Assembly (NCBI RefSeq): GCF_016591975.1 | Contig: NZ_AP024169.1 | Coordinates: 272,001 to 336,000 of the forward strand | Source: Anaeromicropila herbilytica | Lineage (GTDB): Bacteria; Bacillota; Clostridia; Lachnospirales; Lachnospiraceae | Direction: 5' to 3' | Length of the DNA: 64,000 bases | Shown: positions 25,767 through 35,113 of the stretch, piece after piece | Numbering within the stretch: position 1 is the first letter of the stretch | How the letters are laid out: each line of letters begins with the position of its first letter | Translations under genes and position numbers: made by a program | Notes under the pieces: generated by a model | What the model was told of the DNA's origin: nothing | The model's input: the letters and a program-made list of their open reading frames with translations, nothing else | Database searches by the model: none

Positions 25767-26063
25767 GTGAAAAATTTATTTGATCGGATGGTTTCTTACA
25801 CTATGGAGGATACAAAGGGGAAATTCCCTAAGCCACTTTGCTCTAAAAATCAAGGATATGTGTTAATTACAGCTTGCAATACACCATTTCCTTTTTCATT
25901 TCTATGCAAGCAAAGTCAAGGTACAATTAATGCAATGAATGAATTTTTTAAGACATCAGGTATGAAGAAAAAAGGAGTTATTACAATTACTAATACTTTT
26001 GGAAAAAAATGTGTTTCAAAAGCTGTATTGAATAAAATAAAGAAGATATCAAATAGCCTATAG
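25767..26063 (+). pseudogene. Flavodoxin-family NAD(P)H oxidoreductase, N-terminus missing
   Basis: 98 residues from a GTG. The product opens KNLFDRMVSYT, which in WrbA/FMN-reductase-like flavodoxin-fold proteins lies in the middle of the chain, and continues QGYVLITACNTPFPFSF. The FMN phosphate-binding loop and the first half are absent; an in-frame stop lies four codons upstream and no other frame upstream resembles the missing part. Therefore a 5'-truncated remnant, although the reading frame is open. It follows the marR-acetyltransferase pair. Confidence 0.65.
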
Positions 26064-26083
26064 AAATTTGATATAGCAAAAGA

Positions 26084-26116
26084 CCCCTTTCTATCTGCTT
26101 TCTTAGGGGCCTATTT
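26084..26116. terminator. Weak bidirectional terminator
   Basis: ACCCCT pairs with AGGGGC across a ~16-base loop between convergent genes, followed by TATTTTGTTT. Confidence 0.4.
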
Positions 26117-26119
26117 TGT

Positions 26120-26662
26120 TTATTTACTTCTATATCTTCTATAATAATAGTAGCTATCACTTTCCATATTTGGTTGCTTATGTCCCATAGGAGTTCGTTT
26201 TTCAAATAGCTCAAAACCACATTTCTCTGCAAGACGGCAGGAAGGTACATTGGCACAATCAATTGTTAATATAAGATATTTGATATCTGATACATCAAAA
26301 CACCAATTAACTAAAGCGTTTACTGCTTCTAATGTGTATCCATTTCTCTGATAGTGTTCAGACATAAAGTAAGCAACTTCCACTTCATTTAATGTACCCT
26401 CCAATCCCATACCTACCATACCAATCATCTCGTCTGTATCTGGTAATTCGATTACATATCTTTTATTATCGTAAAGATCGATTGAATTTCTTTGAGTTTG
26501 GTGCCAATCTATATATGCATAATAAGATTGTGGCGAATCACCGTTTTCTGCCCAATCAGGCATAAAACGAAGGATATTCTTTTCTCTAACAATTCGATAA
26601 AGATTTTCTGCGTCTTTTCTTTCAAAATCCCGTATGATTAAATGATCTGTTTCTATTCTCAT
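26120..26662 (-). CDS. GNAT N-acetyltransferase (RimJ/RimL type)
   Basis: 180 residues. Opens with IETDHLIIRDFERKDAENLY, the RimJ/RimL-type N-terminus, and carries YFMSEHYQRNGYTLEAVNALV (acetyl-CoA loop; Q-R-N-G-Y form) and NVPSCRLAEKCGFELFEKR. AAAGGAG precedes the ATG. The substrate (protein N-terminus or small molecule) cannot be told. Convergent with the flavodoxin remnant; monocistronic. Confidence 0.88.
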   Translation of the reverse strand: MRIETDHLIIRDFERKDAENLYRIVREKNILRFMPDWAENGDSPQSYYAYIDWHQTQRNSIDLYDNKRYVIELPDTDEMIGMVGMGLEGTLNEVEVAYFMSEHYQRNGYTLEAVNALVNWCFDVSDIKYLILTIDCANVPSCRLAEKCGFELFEKRTPMGHKQPNMESDSYYYYRRYRSK

Positions 26663-26778
26663 TTTTTTTCTCCTTTACATATATAAGAATCCATATTTTA
26701 AATAATAACGGTTTTTATAGCAACAGTGCAACCTCATAAATGTTTCTTAACCAAAAATGTATCATTTCTAAAAACCTC

Positions 26779-26824
26779 TTGACATTTTTATTACATCTGT
26801 TATATTAGTTATAGAACAACTAAT
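26779..26824 (+). promoter_or_regulatory. clpB promoter with overlapping inverted repeat
   Basis: TTGACA (26779-26784), 16-bp spacer, TATATT (26801-26806). An inverted repeat ATTAGTT-N7-AACTAAT (26804-26824) overlaps the -10 and start site and could be a repressor site. It does not match CIRCE or the CtsR heptad repeat. Confidence 0.55.
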
Positions 26825-26921
26825 TTCAAGTATAAGGATATTAATTTATCCAAATACTGATAACAAAAGTAACGGATAGAAGTGAAAACATTACACTACA
26901 GTCTAATAGGGAGGAGTTACT

Positions 26922-29525
26922 ATGAATATTAATAAATTTACACAAAAGTCTATGCAGGCAGTGAATGACTGTGAAAAGATTGCATATGAATATGGCAATC
27001 AACAGATTGATCAAGAACATTTCCTTTTATGTTTACTTCGTATTGAAGATAGCTTAATTAAGAAATTGATTGAGAAGATGGAGATTAACACAGAATTCTT
27101 TGAGCGAGATGTAATTCAATTAATTGAGAAGAAACCAAAAGTATCTGGTGGACAGTTGCACATCAGTAATGATCTAAATAAAGTACTAATCTATGCTGAG
27201 AATGAAGCAAAGCAGATGGGTGACGAATACGTATCCGTAGAGCATCTTTTCTTAAGCATGATAAAGCAACCTAATCGTGAGATTAAGGAGTTATTCCGTA
27301 ATTATAGCATCACAAGAGACAGCTTTCTAAAAGTCCTATCAACAGTAAGAGGGAATCAAAAAGTAACCAGCGATAATCCAGAAGCTACTTATGATACCCT
27401 AGAGAAATATGGATATGATCTTGTAGAAAGAGCAAAGGATGGAAAGCTTGATCCAGTCATTGGTAGAGATTCTGAGATTCGTAATGTGATTCGAATTCTA
27501 TCAAGAAAGACTAAGAATAACCCTGTTCTCATTGGTGAACCAGGTGTAGGTAAGACAGCAGCAGTAGAAGGTCTAGCACAGAGAATTGTTCGAGGTGATG
27601 TTCCAGATGCACTGAAAGATAAGAGAATCTTTGCACTAGATATGGGTGCTTTAGTTGCAGGAGCTAAGTATCGTGGAGAGTTCGAAGAACGTCTAAAGGC
27701 AGTTCTAGAAGAAGTTAAGAATAGTGAAGGACAGATTATTCTATTTATTGATGAGATTCATACCATTGTTGGTGCAGGTAAGACAGAGGGGTCTATGGAT
27801 GCAGGAAATATGTTAAAGCCTATGCTAGCTCGTGGTGAATTACATTGTATCGGTGCTACTACTTTGAATGAATACCGTATGTATATCGAGAAGGATGCAG
27901 CACTTGAGAGACGTTTTCAACCTGTTATGGTGGATGAACCAACAGTGGAAGATACAATATCTATTCTAAGAGGGTTAAAAGAACGCTTTGAAGTATTCCA
28001 CGGAGTTAAGATAACAGATGGAGCATTAGTATCAGCAGCTACACTATCAAGCCGTTATATCTCTGACCGTTTCTTGCCAGATAAGGCAATTGATTTGGTA
28101 GATGAGGCCTGTGCACTCATTAAGACAGAGTTAGATTCTATGCCAACAGAATTAGACGAAGTACAAAGAAGAATTATGCAAATGGAGATTGAAGAAGCTG
28201 CTCTTAAGAAGGAAGATGACCGTCTAAGTAAGGAAAGATTAGAAGCACTGCAAAGAGAACTTGCAGAGTTAAGAGAAGAATTTGCTAGTGATAAAGCAAA
28301 GTGGGATAGCGAGAAAGCTTCCGTTGAGAAGCTTAGAAAGCTACGAGAAGATATTGAGAACCTACACAATGAGATTCAGATTGCACAAAGAAACTATGAT
28401 CTGAACAAGGCAGCAGAATTACAATATGGTAAACTTCCAGCACTTGAGAAAGAATTAGCGATTGAAGAAGAACGAGTTCGTAAGGAAGAGCGAGTATTAG
28501 TGCATGAGAATGTAAGTGAAGACGAGATTGCAAGAATTATCTCTAGATGGACAGGTATCCCAGTAAGTAAGCTTACAGAAAGTGAAAGAAATAAGACATT
28601 AAATCTCGATAAAGAACTTCATAAGAGAGTAATAGGACAAGAAGATGGAGTAAATAAAGTAACCGATGCCATTATCCGATCCAAAGCAGGAATCAAAGAT
28701 CCAACAAAACCAATCGGTTCCTTCCTATTCTTAGGGCCTACAGGTGTAGGTAAGACAGAGCTTGCGAAAGCATTGGCTGAGAGTTTATTTGACAATGAAC
28801 ACAATATGGTTCGTATTGATATGAGTGAGTACATGGAGAAATACTCCGTGTCACGTCTTATTGGAGCACCTCCAGGATATGTTGGATACGAAGAAGGTGG
28901 ACAGTTAACCGAAGCAGTAAGAAGAAAACCATATTCCGTTGTCTTATTTGATGAGATTGAGAAAGCGCATCCAGATGTATTTAATGTACTTCTTCAAGTG
29001 CTTGATGATGGTAGAGTTACGGATTCACAAGGAAGAACCGTAGACTTTAAGAATACCATACTAATTATGACTTCCAATATTGGTTCAAGTTACTTGCTAG
29101 AAGGTATTGAAGAAGATGGAGAGATTAGCAAAGAGACGGAACAATTGGTAATGAATGATCTACATGGACATTTTAGACCGGAATTTCTAAATCGTCTGGA
29201 TGAGATTATATTATTTAGGCCATTATCAAAATCAAATGTATCAAATATTATTCACTTATTAATCGAAGATCTTAACCATAGACTAGAAGATCGAGAGATT
29301 AGGATTGAACTTACCGACGCAGCCAAAGAATATGTAGTAAACCATGCATATGAACCTGCTTTTGGTGCTAGACCATTAAAACGTTATCTTCAAAAGAATG
29401 TTGAGACATTAACAGCAAGATTAATTCTTAGTGATCAAGTAGGCCCAGAAGATACCGTTGTAATTGATGTAGTAAATGATCAATTACAGGCAAGAGTAAA
29501 ACAGCAATTAGTTGGTACAAGATAA
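26922..29525 (+). CDS. clpB: ATP-dependent chaperone/disaggregase ClpB
   Basis: 867 residues, the normal ClpB length. N domain 1-145; AAA1 with Walker A GEPGVGKTA (205-213) and FIDEIHT; long coiled-coil M domain about 400-530 (many E, K, L), which distinguishes ClpB from ClpA/C; AAA2 with GPTGVGKTE near 600 and LFDEIEKAHPD; C-terminal D2-small domain. No ClpP-binding IGF loop was seen, as expected for ClpB. GGGAGGAG before the ATG. It rescues aggregated proteins with DnaK. It has its own sigma-A-type promoter. Confidence 0.97.
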   Translation: MNINKFTQKSMQAVNDCEKIAYEYGNQQIDQEHFLLCLLRIEDSLIKKLIEKMEINTEFFERDVIQLIEKKPKVSGGQLHISNDLNKVLIYAENEAKQMGDEYVSVEHLFLSMIKQPNREIKELFRNYSITRDSFLKVLSTVRGNQKVTSDNPEATYDTLEKYGYDLVERAKDGKLDPVIGRDSEIRNVIRILSRKTKNNPVLIGEPGVGKTAAVEGLAQRIVRGDVPDALKDKRIFALDMGALVAGAKYRGEFEERLKAVLEEVKNSEGQIILFIDEIHTIVGAGKTEGSMDAGNMLKPMLARGELHCIGATTLNEYRMYIEKDAALERRFQPVMVDEPTVEDTISILRGLKERFEVFHGVKITDGALVSAATLSSRYISDRFLPDKAIDLVDEACALIKTELDSMPTELDEVQRRIMQMEIEEAALKKEDDRLSKERLEALQRELAELREEFASDKAKWDSEKASVEKLRKLREDIENLHNEIQIAQRNYDLNKAAELQYGKLPALEKELAIEEERVRKEERVLVHENVSEDEIARIISRWTGIPVSKLTESERNKTLNLDKELHKRVIGQEDGVNKVTDAIIRSKAGIKDPTKPIGSFLFLGPTGVGKTELAKALAESLFDNEHNMVRIDMSEYMEKYSVSRLIGAPPGYVGYEEGGQLTEAVRRKPYSVVLFDEIEKAHPDVFNVLLQVLDDGRVTDSQGRTVDFKNTILIMTSNIGSSYLLEGIEEDGEISKETEQLVMNDLHGHFRPEFLNRLDEIILFRPLSKSNVSNIIHLLIEDLNHRLEDREIRIELTDAAKEYVVNHAYEPAFGARPLKRYLQKNVETLTARLILSDQVGPEDTVVIDVVNDQLQARVKQQLVGTR

Positions 29526-29655
29526 AGGAGATTATGTTCAATTTGGCTATGATCTTGTCCTTTTATGAGCATTTAATCAAAATTAATAAGATTTATTGTA
29601 AAAAAATTTATTACTTGTTATAATAACCTCAAATAGATATTAAGGAGAGGTAAGG

Positions 29656-30651
29656 TTGAACGGTATTGATAAACTATTACAAGTAATTACAAATAAGCAT
29701 GTATTTATTCAAACCCATAATTACCCTGACCAAGATGCATTAGCTAGTGCTTACGGACTAAAAGCGATATTAGCACACTATAATATTGATTCTACTATCT
29801 GTTATGAAGGATTGATTGATAAATATAATACACAAAAAATGGTGGAGTTACTGAAAATCGATATTTGTCCCTTGAATGAGATTGGAGTAACAAGCGAAGA
29901 TGAGATTATTATTGTAGACGGTCAGAAGGGTAATACCAATATGCTAGAAGTTCAGGCAATGAGGGTATCTTGTATCGATCATCATAGTTTACAAGATACC
30001 TCTTGCTATTCTTACTATGATATCCGAAGTGAAGTTGGGGCGTGTTCCTCTATTATTGCTAGTTATATTGTTGAAAATAATATTGAGATATCAAAAGAAG
30101 TTGCGACAGCTTTACTCTATGGAATTAAAATTGATACGATGGAGTTAACTAGAAAAGTATCGGATCTAGACTTAGATATGTTTTACTACTTATTTAAGAA
30201 GGCAGATAGGAAAGTCCTAAAGAAAATTGAATCCAATAATATCAAAAGAAGTGACCTAGAATCTTATAAGAAGGCAATTCAAAACCTAGAAGTTTATGAT
30301 GGAATTGGAATTGCTAATATAGGAAATAATTGCTCGGAAGCAATGATGGGAACTGTATCTGATTTACTAATAACTTTATCAGAAGTTAATTTTACTTTGG
30401 TGTATTCTTACCGTGCTGGAGGCATTAAATTATCGGTTCGTAGCATCTTAGATAGTGTAGATGCTAGCGAAGTGATTAAGGTAGCATTATTACGAATCGG
30501 AGATGGTGGTGGTCATCCGAGTATGGCTGCAGGATTTATTCCTAATATTGCCAAGGAGGAGACAGCAATGAAGGTAATAGAATTAGTAGAGCAAAGAGTT
30601 ATAAAGCTAGTTGGTGAATATAAGAAGAACAAGGCAAACGAAATTATATAA
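29656..30651 (+). CDS. DHH-family phosphoesterase (NrnA-like)
   Basis: 331 residues, TTG start with AAGGAGAGG upstream. DHH domain with HNYPDQDALASA (metal-binding D-x-D), IIIVDGQ and CIDHHSL (the DHH motif); C-terminal DHHA1 domain with the substrate-binding glycine run GDGGGHPSMAAGFIP. These match bifunctional nanoRNase/pAp phosphatases. In place of the usual NPDGDAL the first motif reads YPDQDAL, so substrate range may differ. Role: turnover of short oligoribonucleotides or pAp, or a cyclic dinucleotide product; cytoplasmic. Confidence 0.85.
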   Translation: MNGIDKLLQVITNKHVFIQTHNYPDQDALASAYGLKAILAHYNIDSTICYEGLIDKYNTQKMVELLKIDICPLNEIGVTSEDEIIIVDGQKGNTNMLEVQAMRVSCIDHHSLQDTSCYSYYDIRSEVGACSSIIASYIVENNIEISKEVATALLYGIKIDTMELTRKVSDLDLDMFYYLFKKADRKVLKKIESNNIKRSDLESYKKAIQNLEVYDGIGIANIGNNCSEAMMGTVSDLLITLSEVNFTLVYSYRAGGIKLSVRSILDSVDASEVIKVALLRIGDGGGHPSMAAGFIPNIAKEETAMKVIELVEQRVIKLVGEYKKNKANEII

Positions 30652-30731
30652 GAAAATAAAGCATTAGAATGGTTATAGATTGTATAAAGTCTGAAATGTA
30701 ACCAAAAATTAAAGAAAAAGATAAGTTAGCC

Positions 30732-30761
30732 TTGACAATTGACTAAGCTGCGTGATATACT
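30732..30761 (+). promoter_or_regulatory. Promoter of the DEAD-box helicase gene
   Basis: TTGACA at 30732-30737 and TATACT at 30756-30761, 18-bp spacer. It leaves an untranslated leader of about 170 nt that contains a terminator-like hairpin (30840-30874). Confidence 0.65.
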
Positions 30762-30839
30762 TCACGAGGTAGATTTATCTAGATTTTATATCTGGAGTTT
30801 AAGAATTATGAATTTTGCAGAAAATTGAAAAAATAATTT

Positions 30840-30874
30840 AAGCTCTTTTTCCGGATAGGTCTAAGAGCTTTTTT
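30840..30874 (+). terminator. Leader terminator/attenuator upstream of the helicase gene
   Basis: AAGCTCTT pairs with AAGAGCTT and is followed by six T, inside the leader between the promoter at 30732 and the start codon at 30937. No gene ends nearby on this strand after the promoter, so it would act as an attenuator. Confidence 0.6.
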
Positions 30875-30936
30875 GATGTAATTATATTACTAGCAAACAA
30901 TAACGAAGCAATTAAAGAAAGGGAACAAGTAAATAT

Positions 30937-32535
30937 ATGCAGACAGTTAGATTTGATGAATTAGGAATTGACCCACAGATTCTTAAAGCAATTGAGGAGA
31001 TGGGATTTGAAGAAGCAAGTCCTATTCAAGCGAAAGCAATACCAGCCGCTATGACAGGTAAAGATATCGTTGGTATGGCACAGACAGGAACAGGTAAAAC
31101 AGCAGCATTTGGTATTCCATTATTACACGGAATTGATCCAAAAGATAAGAAATTACAAGCAGTTGTTTTATGTCCTACAAGAGAACTTGCTATTCAAGTA
31201 GCAGAAGAGATTCGTAAGCTTGCAAAGTTCATGCACGGTGTAAAAGTCCTTCCTATCTATGGAGGACAAGAAATAAGCAAACAGATTCGTTCACTTAAGG
31301 CTGGTACACAAGTAGTAATCGGTACACCAGGTCGTGTTATGGATCATATGAGAAGAAAGACAGTTAAATTTGATACTGTTAAGACAATTATTCTTGATGA
31401 AGCAGATGAAATGTTAAATATGGGATTCCGTGAAGATATCGAGACAATCTTACAAGAGGTTCCAGAAGAAAGACAAACAGTTCTATTCTCTGCAACTATG
31501 GCAAAGTCTATTATGGATATCACTAAGAACTTCCAAAAGGATGCTGAGATTATCAAGGTTATTCGTAAAGAAATTACAGTTCCTCAAATAGAACAATATT
31601 ACTATGAAGTAAAACCTAAGAATAAAGAAGAAGTACTATCAAGATTACTAGATATCTATAATCCAAAATTATCTTTAGTGTTCTGTAACACAAAGAGACA
31701 AGTTGATGAGTTAGTAACTGCACTTCAAGGTAGAGGATACTTTGCAGAAGGACTTCATGGAGACTTAAAGCAACAACAAAGAGATCGTGTTATGAATGGA
31801 TTCCGTAATGGAAAGACTGAAATACTTATCGCGACGGATGTTGCAGCTAGAGGTATCGACGTTGATGATGTAGAAGCTGTATTTAATTATGATGTTCCTC
31901 AAGATGATGAATATTATGTTCATAGAATCGGAAGAACAGGTAGAGCTGGAAGAACTGGTAGAGCCTTTACTTTCGTAGTAGGTAAAGAAATCTATAAGTT
32001 AAAAGACATTCAAAGATACTGTAAGACTAAGATTACTCTTCAACCAATTCCATCAATTGATGATGTAGCTAATACAAAATCAGAAAAGATTCTTGAAAAA
32101 ATCGATAAAATTATTAAAAATGAAGATCTATCCAATATGATTCATTTAATCGAAGAAAGAATTAATGATGAAGACGTTACATCACTTGAGATTGCAGCAG
32201 CATTCTTAAAGATGACAATGGGTGAAGACAACGAACAGATCGAAGAAGGTAAATCAGCTAACTATGAAGATTACGGTGATACTGGAGCCGAAGCTGGAAT
32301 GGTTCGTCTATTTATCAATATCGGTAAGAAACAAAATGCAAGACCAGGAGATATCTTAGGTGCAATCGCTGGTGAAACTGGAATGCCAGGTAAATTAATT
32401 GGAAGTATCGATATGTATGATAAATATACATTCGTTGAAGTTCCAAGAGAACATGCGAAAGACGTTATCCAAGTGATGCAAGATGCTAAGATCAAAGGTA
32501 AGAGCATTAATATAGAACCAGCGAATAAGAAATAA
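30937..32535 (+). CDS. DEAD-box ATP-dependent RNA helicase with DbpA-type RNA-binding domain
   Basis: 532 residues. Q motif (FEEASPIQAKAIP), Walker A AQTGTGKTAAF, PTRELA, TPGRVMDH, DEAD box ILDEADEMLNMGF, SAT, then helicase C domain with HGDLKQQQRD, ATDVAARGIDV and HRIGRTGRAG. The C-terminal ~75 residues (VRLFINIGKKQNARPGDIL to the end) form a DbpA/CshA-type RNA-binding fold. Roles in ribosome assembly, RNA decay and cold adaptation are usual for this group. Preceded by a long leader with an attenuator-like hairpin. Confidence 0.95.
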   Translation: MQTVRFDELGIDPQILKAIEEMGFEEASPIQAKAIPAAMTGKDIVGMAQTGTGKTAAFGIPLLHGIDPKDKKLQAVVLCPTRELAIQVAEEIRKLAKFMHGVKVLPIYGGQEISKQIRSLKAGTQVVIGTPGRVMDHMRRKTVKFDTVKTIILDEADEMLNMGFREDIETILQEVPEERQTVLFSATMAKSIMDITKNFQKDAEIIKVIRKEITVPQIEQYYYEVKPKNKEEVLSRLLDIYNPKLSLVFCNTKRQVDELVTALQGRGYFAEGLHGDLKQQQRDRVMNGFRNGKTEILIATDVAARGIDVDDVEAVFNYDVPQDDEYYVHRIGRTGRAGRTGRAFTFVVGKEIYKLKDIQRYCKTKITLQPIPSIDDVANTKSEKILEKIDKIIKNEDLSNMIHLIEERINDEDVTSLEIAAAFLKMTMGEDNEQIEEGKSANYEDYGDTGAEAGMVRLFINIGKKQNARPGDILGAIAGETGMPGKLIGSIDMYDKYTFVEVPREHAKDVIQVMQDAKIKGKSINIEPANKK

Positions 32536-32565
32536 TTAGAGCGTAGATTGATATATAATTAAAGG

Positions 32566-32618
32566 AAAAGTACTAAAAATGAATCAGTTGATTTGTTTGA
32601 GGTACTTTTTCTTTTTTT
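32566..32618 (+). terminator. Terminator of the helicase gene
   Basis: AAAAGTAC pairs with GTACTTTT, followed by a long T-rich tract. Confidence 0.75.
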
Positions 32619-32781
32619 GAGTTTTACTTTTTTAAATATGGATATTATTGTATAATGAGAATATTAATTTATCATGTCCAATTACAAATTATCAACTGAA
32701 TCAGCAAAATAGTTGTAGTAGACAATTGTTTTATTATGATTAGTATTACACTAACGTGCAAAAGGAGATTAAAACAGGAGT

Positions 32782-33480
32782 ATGGAAGAAAAACATGTAG
32801 ATACAAAAAGAATACTTGATTATTTAACAGACTTAGAAGCACATAATGAACGTGAATGGTACCATGCAAATAAAGAGGAGCATAAAAGAGCAAATCAAGA
32901 ATTTGAAGATTTAATTCAATCTCTAATCTTTCGAATAGGAAAGACTGATAGTAGTATACTTCACAATGTTCCCAAAGAACTTACATTTAAGCTTGTACGG
33001 GATACGAGGTATAGCAATGATAAATCTCCATATAACCCATCATTTCGGGCACATATCTCATCAAAAGGAAAGCAGCCGATACCGGTTGGATATTTCATTG
33101 TTATTAAGCCGAATGGACGGTCTTTTCTCGGCGGAGGGCTATTTGCAGATATGTTCAAGGAAGCGACGACGATGGTCAGAGATTATATTGTCCAACATGG
33201 AGAGGAGTGGGAACGGATTATAGGCGATCCATCATTTTTGAAGTATTTTACCGTGAAAGGGGAAGTTTTGAAAAATGTACCAAGAGGATATGATAAGGAG
33301 CACCCAGAAGCAGAATATCTAAAGTATAAGAGCTGGTATTTGGAGTATCCAATTACGGACAAGCAGATTACAGATGAGAATTTTGTAACATTTGCAACGC
33401 AGATCTATGAAGCAATGCAACCGTTTCATGCATTTTTAAATAAAGCATTGGAGAAATTTGAGATGCCTATGCGACCTTAA
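32782..33480 (+). CDS. DUF2461 (TIGR02453) family protein
   Basis: 232 residues. Recognised by the N-terminal pattern ILDYLTDLEAHNEREWYHANK, the central RDTRYSNDKSPYNPSFRAHIS and GGGLFADMFKEA. The molecular function of this widespread family is not established to my knowledge. AAAAGGAG stands ~15 bp before the ATG with a second GGAG closer. Single gene between two terminators. Confidence 0.85.
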   Translation: MEEKHVDTKRILDYLTDLEAHNEREWYHANKEEHKRANQEFEDLIQSLIFRIGKTDSSILHNVPKELTFKLVRDTRYSNDKSPYNPSFRAHISSKGKQPIPVGYFIVIKPNGRSFLGGGLFADMFKEATTMVRDYIVQHGEEWERIIGDPSFLKYFTVKGEVLKNVPRGYDKEHPEAEYLKYKSWYLEYPITDKQITDENFVTFATQIYEAMQPFHAFLNKALEKFEMPMRP

Positions 33481-33482
33481 AG

Positions 33483-33522
33483 AAAAGAGGTTATATTGGA
33501 TTTCTCCAATATGATCTCTTTT
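33483..33522 (+). terminator. Terminator of the DUF2461 gene
   Basis: AAAAGAGGTTATATTGGA pairs, with a mismatch or two, with TCCAATATGATCTCTTTT. Confidence 0.8.
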
Positions 33523-33540
33523 ATACTATTCTTTTACTTC

Positions 33541-33600
33541 TTACTTTTCGAAGTATCTATCAAGTAAGCCTTTGAAAGTCTTGCCGTGTCTAGCTTCGTC
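33541..33600 (-). repeat. Displaced rubrerythrin 3' end, copy R1 (outermost)
   Basis: Sixty bases that encode DEARHGKTFKGLLDRYFEK and a stop, matching the last codons of the intact rubrerythrin gene (40574-40630) in the same orientation. Homology starts exactly at the GACGAAGC (Asp-Glu-Ala) codons and ends at the stop, as in copies R2 and R3. Interpreted as an old attachment site left by site-specific integration. Confidence 0.85.
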
Positions 33601-33717
33601 ATAGGACTTGGAAGTAATTATTCTTCCATCCCAGTTCGGGTTGCTGATAAAACAGCTTGAATACTCTAATAAAGTCTGTCTTACCAATTGTTCTTCTTTA
33701 TTTAAAATGGTTTTCAC
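33541..33717 (-). pseudogene. Short open frame fused to the rubrerythrin tail
   Basis: From a GTG at 33717 the minus frame stays open for 58 codons; the first 39 (with LVRQTLLEYSSCFISNPNW) resemble nothing I recognise and run in frame into the DEARHG tail of copy R1. No clear ribosome site, and it overlaps the end of the Ntn-hydrolase gene by 4 bp. Probably a junction product rather than a functional gene. Confidence 0.35.
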
Positions 33718-34535
33718 TTATATAAGCTAATAAGATCCTTCACTAATATTTCTTCATTTGTAAATTGAATTTTATTATTGCTTAAAAATCCATTCAATGA
33801 TTGGATTGTTTTTTCCATAATAGAAATTCTCCATTTTTTGCTTAAATCTTTTTTGAAACTAATATAAATTTCATTTTTTAATGGTTCATATACGATTGAA
33901 CACAGAGTATCATCCTGCCTAGTTTTACTTAAAACTTCAAAGCCTTCATTTATTCCAAAGCTATGAATATTATTTTGAATATATTCATGAGCACAAATAT
34001 ATCGATCAGCACCTAAGCCATATACTTCATTATAATTTGCTTCCTTAAAATCCCCATTTGGAAAATTAGTCATAACCATAAAATCATTATGAATAGGACT
34101 TACTACATTTGCATCAATTCCTTCTTCTAGAATAAATGCATCACCACTTTTATCAGCGATCATAGTATGTAGCCCTAAATCTGGGTATAATGGACTTCTA
34201 GGATACGAGATTACTCTTTTACTAATTTCAAAAAATTCAGATGTTTTTCTTGTTTTCTTTAGCACCTCATCAAAAGTATCAAAAGCAAACCAATCATTTG
34301 GGTCACAACTTGCTTTAAAACCTGGACTATATTGTACTGCTTGAGTACAGATAAACAGACCGTCACTATTAACACCAGCGATATCAACGTATTTATTTTC
34401 CATTAAAGCTGAAAAATTAAAAATACTATTATCATTATAACTACTAATTTTCAGTTTTAAATCAATCTCATCAGTATCGAAATTCATACCATAAATAGCT
34501 TTTTCTTGATGGTATACTGCAAAACATGTACACAT
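33714..34535 (-). CDS. Ntn-hydrolase family protein (linear amide C-N hydrolase / choloylglycine-hydrolase-like)
   Basis: 273 residues. Begins MCTCFAVYHQEKAIYGMNFD: a cysteine directly after the initiator methionine, exposed by Met removal, is the N-terminal nucleophile of this superfamily, and the following YGMNFD and ANVDSDGL-like (here VNSDGLFICTQAV) blocks fit. Later blocks LHTMIADKSGDAFILEEG and MVMTNFPNGDF match the fold. Substrate (bile-salt, penicillin-like or acyl-amide) unknown. AAAGGAG precedes the start. Lies inside the accessory region as likely cargo of the outermost module. Confidence 0.75.
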   Translation of the reverse strand: MCTCFAVYHQEKAIYGMNFDTDEIDLKLKISSYNDNSIFNFSALMENKYVDIAGVNSDGLFICTQAVQYSPGFKASCDPNDWFAFDTFDEVLKKTRKTSEFFEISKRVISYPRSPLYPDLGLHTMIADKSGDAFILEEGIDANVVSPIHNDFMVMTNFPNGDFKEANYNEVYGLGADRYICAHEYIQNNIHSFGINEGFEVLSKTRQDDTLCSIVYEPLKNEIYISFKKDLSKKWRISIMEKTIQSLNGFLSNNKIQFTNEEILVKDLISLYK

Positions 34536-34673
34536 TTTGGAATCTCCTTTTAATATATAATTTTGTCATATAATATGATTAGAGTATTTAGAGAAACATT
34601 TAGCTATTTTATCATTGGATTCACCACTTTCTTAAGCTTCTATCCATATGGTATCACAGGGCATCTCGATGGT

Positions 34674-34787
34674 TCAACCTACAACATTTTTCACAATCAA
34701 AAATGCGCCACTAATCATTTCAGAAAGAACTTCTGTAGATACACCCTCTTTATATTTCTTATAAATGTCTGCATTTCTAATTGAAGT
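34674..34787 (-). pseudogene. Possible relic of a small helix-turn-helix protein
   Basis: Minus strand reads ...IRNADIYKKYKEGVSTEVLSEM followed by a degenerate stretch and a stop. The start resembles small Mor/resolvase-like HTH proteins (RNxxIYxxYxxGxSxxxLA). There is no start codon and the second helix is not conserved, so at most a remnant. The remainder of the 34536-35113 gap shows nothing recognisable. Confidence 0.3.
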
Positions 34788-35113
34788 ACCCTTTTACTTC
34801 TGATTGTTTTCCCTAAAAATTTTTTGTTACATTCTTTTCTGGGAATATAAATATATTACATCAATATAGTTTTGAATTAAATCTAATAATTTCTATGGCA
34901 ATACATCACTATCTATTAGCAATGTTAAAGCACCTTGAAGCCTTACCATGTCAAGTAATCTTAAGTTTACTAATATAGAATGATAAAGTCAGACATATTT
35001 TCCATATGGTTGAATTTTATTTTAAGAAATTCGAAAATCAGTCCATTGTATATACATTATTCAAACATTATAATATAGCTATCAGCTGAAATAAAATTAT
35101 TTGAGGTAACGAA

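Noticed and set aside
26801..26824. CIRCE or CtsR box in front of clpB
   Set aside because: The inverted repeat there does not match either consensus; kept only as an unnamed candidate operator.
34563..34784. 73-codon plus-strand ORF
   Set aside because: No ribosome site, unusual composition, and the opposite strand shows a more protein-like trace; treated as non-coding.
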